A DNA stretch of 64,000 bases from Acanthornis magna. Taxonomy: Eukaryota > Chordata > Aves > Passeriformes > Acanthizidae. Shown here one piece after another: positions 1 through 12,509 of the stretch. Each line of letters opens with the position of its first letter. Within the stretch, counting starts at the first letter, position 1. The translations under genes were made by a program, and so were the position numbers. The notes beneath the pieces are model-generated. The model was not told where the DNA came from. It saw only the letters and a list, made by a program, of their open reading frames with translations, and did no database searches. The stretch is taken from contig JAWUZG010000056.1 in assembly GCA_036785705.1 (NCBI GenBank), positions 7,441,001 to 7,505,000 of the forward strand, given 5' to 3'.

Positions 1-3000
1 TATCGGGGATCACCCTCCAGTTTTCAAGCTGTTAAACTAACAATGAAAAATTCTGGTTCATGCCTCTTTGTCTGTTGTTTATTTCTGGAGTGCCAAAGCA
101 TCACTCTCTAGTGAGAGCTGATAGTTGCACATCAGGAAAAAATTGTTGAAAATTATGTAAAAATTATTATGTTTTTTCTCTTTTGTACTTAATTACCTGT
201 GCAACTGAAGAGAGGTACTCCTCTCATACAGCTATTTTTATTTCCCTGGCTGAATCAAGCAGTAGCTTCAGAGATGGAAAATACAATAATCCCCTTAATG
301 GAAGTTGGTGTTTACTGCTAACCATGTAATATTTTCCAAGATTGTGTATTAGATATGTAACTTAAACTCATTGAAGCACTGCTATGTAGCACTGGAGCTC
401 TCTATCCATCCTTAACTTGCCTGGTATATGTGCAGTACCTTGTCCCTGACATCCGAGATGCTATTTAGGCTCTGGGGTTTAAGCATAGTAAGGAGAAGTA
501 ACGATAGAGCCCCACTTAGTTCTTTGTATTATTGGTATTTTTAGATTAGATAGCACTTCTGTAAACTGTTGGGGTTTGTGTGTGCTGCCAACTATTCCGT
601 GTTAGCTTAAATCAAAGTAAGAGACAATAGAATGGGCCTCTATCGATGTAGCAATACCAGTGTGCTTTGTAAGACCAAGGAGCAGGTGGGAAAAAATCTA
701 TTGGCCTTCTAATGTTCTGACAATCTGCAGAAAACTGTGGCCCCCAAGATATTGCACGGCTGTTTACAGGAAAGATTTAACACTGCTTGGAAATATAATA
801 GCAGTGGAGAAAGAATGGCTGCAACACCAGGTATTAGCTTAGTGCTTGTTTGTGTGCTTCATTATTTCATTACAGCCCCTACTGTGCACTCGGATGAGTG
901 AGAGGTTCATGGATAGAAGATTTCACTTCCCACTAATGAAGAAAGATTATTCGTTCTCAAAATTTAGTCAGTTTTCTGCACATAGACTTGTACAGAAAGT
1001 GGAAGTTCTCATATACAATTCTCCATTGGCAGAAAAGGAGAGGGGAAATGAGTATTTTGCTTTGGGACAGAGGAAACTGGAAGAACAAAAGCTCTATAAA
1101 TGTGTGAGCAATCTATTTATTTCTGTTGCAAGAACACAATAGGAAAGTCTGATTAAATTATAAGCATAACTAAATTATAGTTGGTATGGTGTATGGATTT
1201 ATTTACAAATTGATCAAGGGTTTGCAATTGATCCAGAGAGGCTCAATTCTTTATTCTTTTTTTTTTTTTAGCCTATTTTAATAAGTTCTGTCCTGGCAAA
1301 AGCAGATGTGAAAACATCAGTCATAACTCAGCTTTTTGCAGTCACATGTGTATTGAGGCCTTTTAAAGGTGGATTAGCACATCCTTATGGTTAATCTCAT
1401 TATTAGATAATATTTTACATAAACCTAAGGAAAGGATTATTAAAAAAGGTTAAAATTGAAGTGGAACAAGTCATATCCAAACAGGACTGTTTTGAGAAGG
1501 GAGCTAGGGAGTTGCTACAGTTTCTTCCAAATTCCAAGAGAAGAGACGGCCATCATTTCATAGCTGTAGTGTCAACCCTGGTCATTTTACCCTCAGTAGC
1601 TTGGATCCAGTACCAATGCACAGTTTCTGCAAAAGGGGATATCTTGCTTTTTAAATGGGCAGCAGGTGTAGAATAATTATTTTCCCGTGTATTTTATTGT
1701 TTGGGCGAGGTAAGTTCATTTGGGGGTTTTTTGTGCTTTTCTTATTTTGAGTTATTATTGTTATTCAGGCATTTTGATTTGTTTCATTTGGCTGTAAATT
1801 GAAGAAACAAAACATGCCATATTTCTATTCCATCAAGAATATAAAACCATGTAGTTATCAGTTCAGCTTTTCACCACTACCACCTCCCTCTCCCACCTTC
1901 ATGAAGGTTCTGATTTTAAAAGTGTCAACCCTTAGAAGATGATGATGATAAATTCTGAACTGACCAAGCAAACCGAAGAAATACTTTAATTCCATATATT
2001 GGCTATAATGTTCTTCTGGTCAGATTTTTCATAGTTTATCCATAACCCCAGTTAGCCCTGACCATCAATTCTGATATTGCACCACTGGACGATGTCAGCA
2101 TCAATGAAACATGATAATAGTGGTCAGCGAAACTGATCTTTTGAATCTGGACAGAGTGAACGAACAATGTGGGATGTGCTATGGTTATTGAGGTGGTTAG
2201 AGAGAAAGAAGTTAGGCAAGAGGTATTAGCGTGTGCTTCAGTAATTGAGCCAAAAAAAAGAGGAAAAGAGGAAAGAAATGGTTTCTAGATGTCAGCACTG
2301 CAGGGAAAGGGAAGCCAAGAGAAAGCAGGTCTACATGTTTTGGAGGATGCAGGTAAACAGGGATTTTTCAGTATCAATTTTGGTGTATTAAAAGGTTACC
2401 AGCCATGAGGCTGATGTGGCAAGCAGGTGATGTTAAAGAAGTACAAGACTGAATAGGACAGGCCCAATGTAGAAAAGTATATTATTAACTTTAAACAGTC
2501 ACTGTACATTAAAACAATTACTGCTGAGGGCTGGGCAGACTTTCTTTGTTCGGTGCTGCGGGTCTAAAGCTGATCTGCCTTGTTTTTAAAGTGCACTTGC
2601 CTCCATTGACTGGAGGTTATCACCATACTGGGATAATGTGTGTTGTAAAGTGACATTAGTGACAGCACTGTCAAATTAGGGGGTTTTCTATTTTAAGATA
2701 CTCATCTAATGTATAAAGGAAGTATGACAAATGCTCGGTCCCTTTCTGATTTAGGATTTTGGGGCAAAACATACTTTTGCTATCAAACACTGACTGATCA
2801 AAGTAAAACAATTTTTTTTAAAGAGTATGAGAGATATTGATATTTTGTCTCAATGCTGATTGCTTTCTGTCAGAAATCTGTAGGCTTTTCTTGAGGCTTT
2901 CTATAGAGCCAAAAGGTCTGGGAATGTTCTTTGCCAATGGGATGGAAACCATTAATATGACAAAAATAAAAAATCAAGTCTAGTGTTTATGAAATGAGAA

Positions 3001-5460
3001 TTACAGTTTCTGAAAAAATCAGAAAAGTCCATTTAATATTCAACTAGCATAAGATCATATTCCAAGTGTTGAATTATACTGTGAATCAGAAAATAATAGG
3101 TCGGGTTTTTGATCTTTTGTTTATTTGCTTGCAGAAAAGATACCCTCTCACTTCTAAACTCCTTATTGCTTTCTTAACATTGTTTCATGTGGCATTTGGT
3201 CTGCTCACCTTTTCTCTGCTGACTCAGTTAAAATGGTGAGCTAAATTGGTATATTGTGGCTTTTATTTCTAATTAGCTAGGATGTGATCAGTCCTTGAAC
3301 AAATCTCATAAATGACTTGGGACTGAGTTGCATTTATCTTGAACAAACAGAGAATAAATCTGTGTCTCTGATTTCATTGGTTCATTTTGATCATCCCACT
3401 TACCTGAATTCAGTGTCTACTTTCTCATATTGAAGTATTCTTTCATTTCTGAGTGAAAGGCTGCTCAGCTCAACTGTGATGGGAAAAAAAAGCACTGAAG
3501 TTTGAACTAGATGTGGAAGGGGTTAGAAAAACACTTGAACTTAGCTGAGTAATTTCCCCCCATATGTGTAGAGATCCCAAACTGCATCAGTGTCTCCTCA
3601 AGTTACCACTGGGAACGAGGTCTCCGACACTTTCCATGAGTCTCAGCCTGACGCGTCATAGTACAGAGGGAGTTTTAGTCAGTCCATTAAGGAAAATACT
3701 TCCATTTCCAGTGCCCCATGCCCAGCCAAAGCATATCCCTGTAGGGCAGTCATAGCCAGGCAGTTTGTAATCACAGCAGTGACCTAACAAAGTACCAAAC
3801 CCCAAAGGAACTGTGGCAGGGATGTGGCTTCCTCAGGGCATTAATGACGGTGCACAATGGCACGGACCCGTTAAGGTTTGACTCGCATTGTTGGCTCTGT
3901 TCAGCACTGTGAAAATACTGTCCTGCCGCACGTATTTGTCTTTAAAGCACTTAGAAACTCTAACTGTACAAGGATGTGTATCTGTACTCAGGCTTTTGTG
4001 TATGAGACTCCTTTGTCCTCTCCAAATGAATGAACAATTATGGTCTCTAAAGACAATTTAGAGAGAGATACAGTATTAGATGAGACTGGAAATAATATAT
4101 TGGTAGTGAAGGATATTGAATTACTCAGGTTGACTCCCAGAGTGTATTCCTGTATTTCTGCATAATGATTTTGGCCATTATAATGAAATAGTGTATTAAG
4201 GGAATAAAAGATTGTCAATAAGGTATTTAAGCTTCCATTGCTGAATGTAAAATACTTATATTTTACCATTTAATAGCAGCTAAGATGCTCACCTTATCAA
4301 ACTGCAATAGGTTAAGAGAAGAACTGTTCTTTCAGTGTTGTATATCAGCCCTGGGGTGAAGGTAGGGTTAAATTTCACTGCCTAATGCACATTTGTTCTC
4401 ATCGTAAAGCTAATCTTGTAATTTCTCACAAGACTGGCAATCTTGGGAGAAATGAGCTAGTGCTGAGGTTAAATTACCTCTTACCCTAAAGGAGGCAAAG
4501 GATATTCTTGGATGAATGGCTCAGCATGATACACATTATAGATAACTAAGGTGTTGCATAGTACAAGTCTCGGCTTTTGGCTGTGGAAAGAGCTTTAGGC
4601 CTGTTTTTAGTAGCATATCTGTCTGGAAAATAATTCAAGGCTTTTTGGAATAATTCAGTTTTACTGAAAGTCTTTTAAATGGCACTATCTCATTTTATAT
4701 TGTCTGTTGACTACCGATCTCAGAATTTTCACTATTGGCTGGAGCCACTAATGCAGTCACTTTCTGGCAGAAAAATGTACAGTGCTGACTTTTCTGATGA
4801 AATGTGCAAGATGCTGGAATTTAAGTAGTGTGGATTTTTTTAATGTATGTAACAATAGGTGGTAAAACATCTTTTTATCAGCATAGCAATGGAGCTAACA
4901 TTTTTAAAGTCTTTATGTTGATGCTTACAGATTTAAAGACAAGAAACTGTAATGCTTTCAGCAATTACTTTTAATATTAATTATTGAAATGAATGAATCT
5001 AAGAAGAGGTAGATAGAACTCACAGATTTGTTCAAAACAGATTTTGCAGTCTGTGTTTGGTTGTTTCCTGACAGCACTGATTCTTCTTTTCTGAAGTAGA
5101 TTAAATTATAATAAAATATAGAGCCATAGAAGGAGTTGAAAAATAATCCTATAATAACTTATTTAATGCTGATTACACAATTACTTTTATCTCATGATAA
5201 ATTATTTTTCATAATTTTCACCCGCTCTATATGAAAGTAATAAGAAATGGCAAGCTCAGCAGAAAGTAGGAATATTATAATATATGAGTGGTTATTAAAA
5301 GCATCAAGAAAGGGAAGTATTCAGGGGAAAATCTAGATTGAAAGAAATTAAAGTGCCTATTAAGAGTATTAATATAGGATAGCTGTGGCTCATAGTTCGG
5401 AACATCAAGTGTTTCTTGAGTGTGCAATATCCTTTCATTTGCCAGTCGTGCAGAGTTAAG
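1..5460. other. gene-free AT-rich stretch
   Basis: I see no gene, exon or recognisable mobile element here. The open frames are under 100 codons, start arbitrarily and match no family I know. Ordinary content includes short T-runs near 1255-1271 and a GATGATGATGAT word near 1938. The only compositional departure is a CpG-richer patch at about 3600-3940, listed separately. Confidence 0.6.
3600..3940. other. CpG-richer patch in AT-rich background
   Basis: About ten CpG dinucleotides fall within roughly 330 bp (for example GACGCGTC near 3650 and CCGCACGT near 3925), while flanking kilobases have very few. GC content is visibly higher than the surroundings. No open frame, LTR end or CR1 motif explains it. 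It could be a regulatory element, an old GC-rich insertion, or simple variation; I cannot tell which. Confidence 0.3.
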
Positions 5461-5469
5461 GGAAGAGAT

Positions 5470-5745
5470 TCACTTTGCTCAGTGCTTTTTGATATATCTG
5501 TGAAAAAATCAGACAAATTCAGTGCATTTTTTGGACATGTTTTGGTTGGAGATTCAAGACATGGCACTCAAATTTGCAGATAATTCAACAGAGAGGCAAG
5601 AGGAATGGGGTAGAGAACCTGTGAAATTACAACTTTATAAAATGGGCTGTAGCTGATAACAAGGTCTTGCATTGTTGGCAATCACAGAAATGAACAACTT
5701 CTGTAGAAATGTGTAGAAATTTTCAATAGAAATAATGTTTTGTGG
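5470..5745 (+). mobile_element. probable degraded CR1 LINE internal fragment, plus strand
   Basis: The stretch keeps the word order of the 3' part of a CR1 reverse-transcriptase reading frame: TTTGCAGATAATTCAACAG at about 5573 resembles the conserved 'fADDt' coding segment. AATGGGCTG-like sequence follows near 5641, then AAGGTCTTGCATTG near 5662, where CR1 has its 'K(V)L(H)LG' codons. All frames are broken by stops and indels. This is recognition by eye from family knowledge; similarity is low and boundaries are approximate. It is followed within 30 bp by a second CR1 end in the opposite orientation. Confidence 0.4.
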
Positions 5746-5773
5746 GATCAGGTAAATAAAGGAGCTGGAATAT

Positions 5774-5838
5774 ATTCATAGAATATTCTGAGTTGGAAGG
5801 GACCCACAGGGATCATCAAAGCTTAACTGTTCAAATCA
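5774..5838 (-). mobile_element. CR1 LINE 3' end, minus strand, severely 5'-truncated
   Basis: Starting at 5776 the plus strand reads TCATAGAATATTCTGAGTTG followed by GAAGGGACCCACAGGGATCA. This is the reverse complement of an avian CR1 3' terminus, including its ATTCTATGA tail. Only about 60 bp remain, so the copy is a strongly 5'-truncated insertion, the usual fate of CR1. The GAGTTGGAAGGGACCCACA variant is, from memory, typical of CR1 subfamilies in neoavian birds. It has no coding capacity. The right boundary is uncertain because the sequence fades after about 5835. Confidence 0.8.
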
Positions 5839-7550
5839 GTTGAGTTGGATTTTAATCTCTTGGTTAGTTCTGAATCCCTTTTGGAAAATCTTTGACTGGA
5901 GATATACATTAAAGCCGATGCTGATGTATTGTTTTATGTTGATGTGAGACTTTGAAACTTCTTGAGAAGTCACAGGAAAAAACAATCCATTGCAGAATGT
6001 AATTTTGAGATGAATTTTGGTACTAGTAACAGCCCATGTAAAATTTAGAACTGAATTTTTTTTTTGTTAAGAAAAAAAAATAGTAATGGTACTGAAATGG
6101 CAGCAAATTCAGTGAAGAAGATAAATAGATATTTGTGTGTGTGCACCTTACAGTTACCCAGAAAAGAAGACAGAATAACTTATTTTAGACAAGAGAAGAT
6201 CTGTCAGTATGAATCTTCAGCAGTAGAAGAAAAATGCCATTAACAGCAGAGTAGCCATTGAGCATATGAGGAAGGAATGTAGAAGGCAAAGTCCAGAGAG
6301 AGAGGAAGGGGAGAAAGCAGGAGGTTTCTGCCCTAAATCCCTTAGTGATCCCCATTCCCACTGAGCTGGGGGGGAAACAGAGGGGGTGAAGGGAAGGATC
6401 AGCCCCAAGTGCATAATTTCCTTCTTTGTGCATTTCGAATGTCACTGACAGGCTTTTCTCCATGATCTGTTTTGTAAGAATCTGCTTCTAAAGAATAAAT
6501 ACTGCAATAGTAAATATTTTCATGAGTTCCAGTGCAAGCTACAAAATATCATTTACATTCTGAGACAGAATCATCAGCACCTGATTTTCCAATAGTATCC
6601 TGAGAATGAAATAGACTGAGCTTGGGACTTACAGTCCTTTTTGATTGTACTTTTAAAATATTTTATTTTAATCAGTGTTCTTTCTTCCTATATAGGGAGA
6701 AGTTGGCTTCTGTGGCATCTGTTATAGGTGAAACTATGAATTTCATACATCACCTTCAGCACCTGAGCTTCAAGTAGATGTGTGAATAGACATCTGAGCT
6801 AGGTAAAGAACACATTTAACTGACTTTCTTAATTGCTTTATTTAGGTGCTCAAAGCTATTAATAGAAATGGCTGAAGGGTGATTTTTGGATAATATATGG
6901 ACAAGGATAGATATGGTTGGATGGTGTTAAAAGGTAACAATAACAATGATCATAAATCTGAAAAGTTCAAGAAATTATTGCCCTCAAGAAGAATAGATTT
7001 TATGGAGATGCTGGCATCATTATTCTTATTCTGAGAGTTGTTTGTGTCGTTGTGTACTGTCATTGTAAGTGAAAACTCCTTCAGCAGAGTCTCCATCTGT
7101 ACTGTATCTGTTACCTGAAGAAGTGGGTGTGTGGAAAAGCCACCCAAATTCCACATTATCAAACTAGGAATCAAATTCATACTACTCCCACTTTTTCTCC
7201 TCCAGTTTTTGATAACATCAGGGATGTTTCTGATTTCTGCCACCTGCAGCAGCAGAAGTGGCAGCACAGGGAAATGACAGGGACCCCCCATCACAACGTT
7301 CATGTCTTCAGACATGAGGAGGACCATTAAAGTTAAAGCTCCTCCGCACCTGCTTTAGATGTGTCACCTCTTGAACTGCCTGATATGGTGATTGTGTGGG
7401 CAATTCAAAAATAGCTGCCCTACCCTGCAACCCCATTTCCAGAGGAGCCATGTTTTCAGAACAGTTTCACTTACTCTCTGCAAATCTCTGCCTTGCTCTC
7501 TAATTTAAAAAGATATTCTTTGTGTCTGCCACCTCCCTGCTAAATGTAGA

Positions 7551-7576
7551 TTGTGTGTCAGGGGGCTGACACACAA
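7551..7576. repeat. perfect 11-bp hairpin with GGGG loop
   Basis: TTGTGTGTCAG at 7551-7561 is followed by GGGG and then by its exact reverse complement CTGACACACAA at 7566-7576. The stem is perfect and the loop is four bases. It could be a chance palindrome, a small cruciform or a protein-binding site. No transcript or gene around it suggests a terminator role, and eukaryotic terminators do not use such hairpins. Confidence 0.7.
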
Positions 7577-9249
7577 AAGGCCTCAATCTCTTAAGAAGCT
7601 GCCACCAGAACACCTAATAGACTGTCAGTTTGAATGTTTAAATGAGACACAGCAAGGGAAGGAATAATGCTTTTAACAAAAGAGTGGTGGGTAGACTAGG
7701 GAAAAAAGCTCAGCTCCACTGACAAGGTGACTGGAAATGTAGTACTTGCGGTGGAAAGGAGATATTGATAAAAGCATCAGTAACAGGTGAAAAATGGTGC
7801 TCAGACTTGGGCTGCTAATGGGAAACAGAGCGAGCATTTATGGCTGTAGAGAGAAGCAGGTAAGGAGTCAGGTTAGAACTAGGAGATTGGCTCCTTTGTA
7901 GGATGCAGTGCTGTCATCTTCCCCTGCGACGAGCGGTATTTTTAAGCCACATCTCTGTCTGTAATACAGATTTGGGCATGCCTGAGTGCCGAAAATTAGT
8001 GTTTGTACATCCTTTTTATGTCTTAAACCACTGCAGATAGCTACATCTTTGAAACTATCTGTGACATTATTTGGGTTAGGGATTCAGAACTGAATTCCTT
8101 CATGTCAGCAGCATCTCAAATTGCCTCACTCACAAACGGAGCATGGAAGGACTGAACTTGCAGGAGTTTTGCTCTGTGTTGTGCAAGTGATGCATTTGAA
8201 CACTGCCACTATGAAAGCACATTTACTTTGGTACACAGTCTAACCAAAGACTCTTCTGCTTTCTTCAAGAAAGGTGGAAAGAAAGAGCTCTGTTCCTTAC
8301 TGTGACAGTAAAATAGCTTTCCAGTGATTGGATTTGTTCCATGATGGTCTTCCATGGAAATTTGTCCGTCTTTTCAAAATTGAGTGATGCAAAAAGAAGC
8401 CAGTAACAGTCAGTCACTGTCTCTTTTTTCCTCCCTAGCCCTGAGTGCTGGATCCACTCATACCTTTGGCTACCTGTTTTGCTGATAATTTTCCAGGTAA
8501 CAGGTGGCAAGTCCTATGTTGCTGGATGTTATTAAATAAATGGTTTTCCAGATGGTTGTAATATTATATCTTTAAATAAAAGTACACAAGCTTAGTGTCA
8601 GCATCTTATTTATGGAATGCTTTTGGCTCCTGAACTGCTTGTTGAAATTGTTGTAAGCCATTTGGTCACTGAGAAGTAATTGTGTATTACTGTAGACAAC
8701 AAGCTGTTTGCATTAATTAGCAATCAAAGCATATTGCCAAATGGGGAATAACATGTCTTTGACATCTCTGCAGATCCTGGTAACTGAAGCGGTGCAAACC
8801 CATGGATTGTCCTTCGCTGCATGTTTATAAACCTCCAGTCCATCTGCCCAAACAGTCATCTGCCAAACCACCAGGGACACAGCTGGGAGGAATAAAAGTT
8901 AAGGTAGGAGAAACAGCGTGTGAAGGTACAGGGGAGTTTGTAAAATGACATTGGTTTTTGCAACAAAAACAACTTTTGTGCTCGTTACATGTGGCTTCCA
9001 AAATTGGAAAATGGTGAAGGCTGTCCTTTTCACATGTGCTCTTTCCACCAGCTAAGGAATTCTAGCCGTTCTCTGTCTCTTCCATTGTACTTTTGAAGGC
9101 ATAGGAGTTAGAGCTGTTTCTCTGGACAGCAATGCCTCCACCAAAACACACTGAGTGTAGAAGGTGCCCTTGGCTGAACAGCTAGATAGGATATACTTTT
9201 ATCCTGTTTTGTTGTTTTTTTTTTTTTTTGTTAAAAATAGTTGAAAGAT

Positions 9250-9345
9250 CATTAAAAGAAAGGAAAAACTGCAAGAGATTGGGAACTTTGTTCCATGTGG
9301 AAAAAGAAGGGTGAAGATAAAAAAGATATCTCTATAGAACTGACA
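9250..9345 (+). mobile_element. very degraded CR1-like stretch (doubtful)
   Basis: A-rich sequence with GATTGGGAACTTTGTTCC near 9278, followed by GGAAAAAGAAGGGTGAAGAT near 9299, recalls the conserved CR1 segment around 'LGLFSLEKRRLRGD', followed by GATATCTCTATA. Only one short segment matches and purine-rich DNA can mimic it, so this is a weak call. Confidence 0.25.
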
Positions 9346-12300
9346 CCAAAAAAAGTGCTGTGGGGGTTTTCCCCTTTAGCCTGGCAACTTCCACCTTCTC
9401 TTGTAAAATAGTAATATTATACAATGTCAGCTGCATCCTAAACAGCACTTGTTGTGATATTCACTCAGAAACCTTGAGATTCATAGTATTTCCTGGGTAA
9501 CGCTATTTTGCTTCCTCAAGGCTTTTGAAAATGTCCTTAGTAGGAAAGTTTCATGTGACAAATTAGGAGTAAAAGGACCCAGAGCAGTCTGGACCCAGGA
9601 GCGAAAACATTCATAGGGAGAGTGGGACCTGTGGGTTTAAAATTTTAGAGCTTTGGCTCTTTGCATTCCTCCTGGCTTGGGTGTCCCAGCTTCATTTTTG
9701 ATGACATATGAAGTCTTTGTTGACAAAGGTGGTCAGGATTTGCATATTTTGTGGAAAAATTAACTGCATGCTGCATCCATTTGTCTTTTAGAATCAAATT
9801 AATTTTGTAAGAGTAAGGTGATTTTAAGAATTACCTTCCTGGACCTAGGCAAATATGTGCATGTGTCCCTGAAAACTCTTGTGCTGCTATGGTGGGTTGG
9901 GATCGTTTTCTCTGTGTTTTGTAGTGCAAGTGATAAGACCAGTTCTCACTCCAGTGTGCAGATTTGTGCTCCCTGAGCTGGCAAATGTGGGTGTTTGAAA
10001 TCCAGCAGTGGCTCCTGCCTCTTTTGTGTTGTGTAGAGAGCAAAGGCATGATGGGAGAGAGGAAGGAAAAATGTATTCAAGTGCAGGTCAGTGCTTTGCA
10101 TTTTGACTTTTTTGCAGGAATGCTTGTACTTGTGAATGCATTTATTCATTTATCCTGTGCTTAAGAATTAGAGATGTTTGCTACTAAAATGCCAGGTTCT
10201 CTGAGTTATTAAGCACAGTATAATGAAGCCTTTGCAGAAAATAACTAGAATGTGATCTATGTCTGCAGAGGAAGGAAAGGAGCAAAACACATTAAAAAAT
10301 AAATTAATATAATGCAAAATAACCTTAGTTCCACTGCACAGAAATTTATAATTGCACTGATCTTGTTAAGCTGCTCTTCCAGGAGATGCTGTACATTCTA
10401 TACAGAAGTACAGTATGATGATGAGTGTCATTCAAAATTAGGATCTTTCATATTCAGAGTGTTTCACACACACATTTGGCATGTACAGGTAGAGACATTT
10501 CAATGAAGCAAGATATCATCTAGGCAGGAACTCTTAACAAACAATTCCCACCAGGGGCTTGGGGATGTAGCTTTCTAGTGCTTCTGGGTTTTGGCTTCTT
10601 TATTTCTTTTTCTCTTTGCTAAGATGTATTGCTTTTTGTTTACTCTCAAAAGGCAGTGAACTGACATAATCTTTTAGGATCTCATTCATACCTCCAGGGT
10701 TACACTGGAGGTCAGGGCTGCATTCTCAGCTTCTAGAGGCTTGATGTGAATAAATTGATTTTGAAATAACTAAATAAATTTCTGTGATAGGATAAGCAGA
10801 GATAAAGCATCTTCACCAGGAGGTTCAAAGCCAGCATAATTGGCCAGTCAATAAATAAGAAAAATCTCTTTGCTGTCTTTCAGAATAGCATATCTCTCAC
10901 ACAATGTTTTTCACAACTGCTGAGTTCACTGGCCTTAGCCACATGTGACTGATGAGGATGTGCCATGGCGCCTGGGCAAGAATCCTCCAGCTGGGGCTTC
11001 ACAAGAAGAGGGCTTTGGGAATTTTTTGTTGTGCTAAAAAATGTTTGCCTTCTGTTATTTTGCAAAACTCATTGGATGTTTTCAGGATTACTTTATTTGC
11101 TTTATCTTTTTTGTTTGTTTGTATTATGACCTGAATTAAAGGTGGAGGAGGGGTGGGGGAATGAAAAATTTTTAAAAAGCTCCCAGAGGAAGCAAACTGG
11201 ACTCTTAATTTTGGTCAAAGCAAAAATTTTAGGCTCTGTTTCACTAAATCTGACAGCACTCTTTTCTCCTAAAGCCATGTTTATTCACATGGAGGCTGAG
11301 CTGTGAAGGGGGAAGGTGTGCCTGAGAATGAAATTGAGCAAGATGCTTTCAGCTTGCCTGGCTTTGATTACTTGTCAGGAGCAAGTGTTGCTCTGCTACT
11401 GAACCTGTTAGTTTTATGCAGTTCTGGTTTTCCTCAAAGAGCTCCATCAGATGTGTTTTCATGTCCCCTTGGATGAAAGCCCCAGAACCAGGCAGGGGTG
11501 CCCCTGCTACCTCTTGTACTGTGAAGTGGTTGCAATTTTGCTTTTGAACCTGGAACGATATTTTAGTCTTCTATCAGTGTAGTTTATTAATCCCATATAA
11601 ATCTTCTTGGTATGGTTCCTCAGACACAACGATTTAGCCTTAAAAAATTCATTTAATAGTTATTTCATAAAACCAATGCCTGCATACTTTTGTTCCCCTT
11701 TGTGTTTTTCTTGTCACACTTCATTGAGGTGAAAACAATTTATTTGCTACTCTTGCCAGGATGCGTCGGTCTGACAGTGAAAATAAGATGTCATTTTCAG
11801 TGTCTCATCTGATCAACAACATAGACAGCCATCAACAAAATATTTACATTTTTCAGTGATGATTATGGATGAGAATGCATAAATCAAGGTTGTTTTACAT
11901 TTTATAATATAAATTGACACATATGAATTGATTTTGAAGTTTTGTTAGGACTAGAATGTGCCAAAATGATTCAGTGAACTCTAAGTGTGGCAATAACCAT
12001 AGAGAACAGTCAAAATCAAGGCTTTTTCTCCTTATACCTATTTATTTTCACTACTTTTCAGTTCATTCTTGCCAGTAGCTCCCATTGATATTAGGTGTAA
12101 AACAATTTAAAAATACCAGTTATTGTGGGCTTGGTTCTAACCTTTTTTTCTTATAATCTAGATTTCTGCATTGGGCATATTACCAGAGATTTGCTAATAG
12201 GCAAAGTTAAATCTGCCTTTAGTCTTCCAACATTATTTTTATTAAAGTCTAGCCAATTCATATATTAGCTACAGTTTTGCCTATATCTGTAATTTCCAGT

Positions 12301-12426
12301 AAATTAGGTCATGCTCTTAATTCTTCTACCTGATGTCTTCTTGCCTCCCAAAAAGCTACTCTGAAAATTTTATTTGAGACCAAATGTCTCTTTCGATGTA
12401 TACTCTAAAGATATCAAGTCACGAGG

Positions 12427-12509
12427 CACCTGTGAGAACTTTGGTGATTGTCAACTGCCTTTAAACTTTATGGATGCTTTTATAATGATTTCATGTGTTC
12501 TCACAGGTG
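12427..12509. repeat. 13-bp perfect inverted repeat, 57-bp spacer
   Basis: CACCTGTGAGAAC at 12427-12439 is matched by GTTCTCACAGGTG at 12497-12509, its exact reverse complement. The inner sequence does not continue the pairing, so this is a 13-bp stem with a large loop rather than a miRNA-like hairpin. It could be a pair of binding sites (both arms contain CACCTG, an E-box) or a relic of short terminal inverted repeats. No target duplication is evident. Confidence 0.6.
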
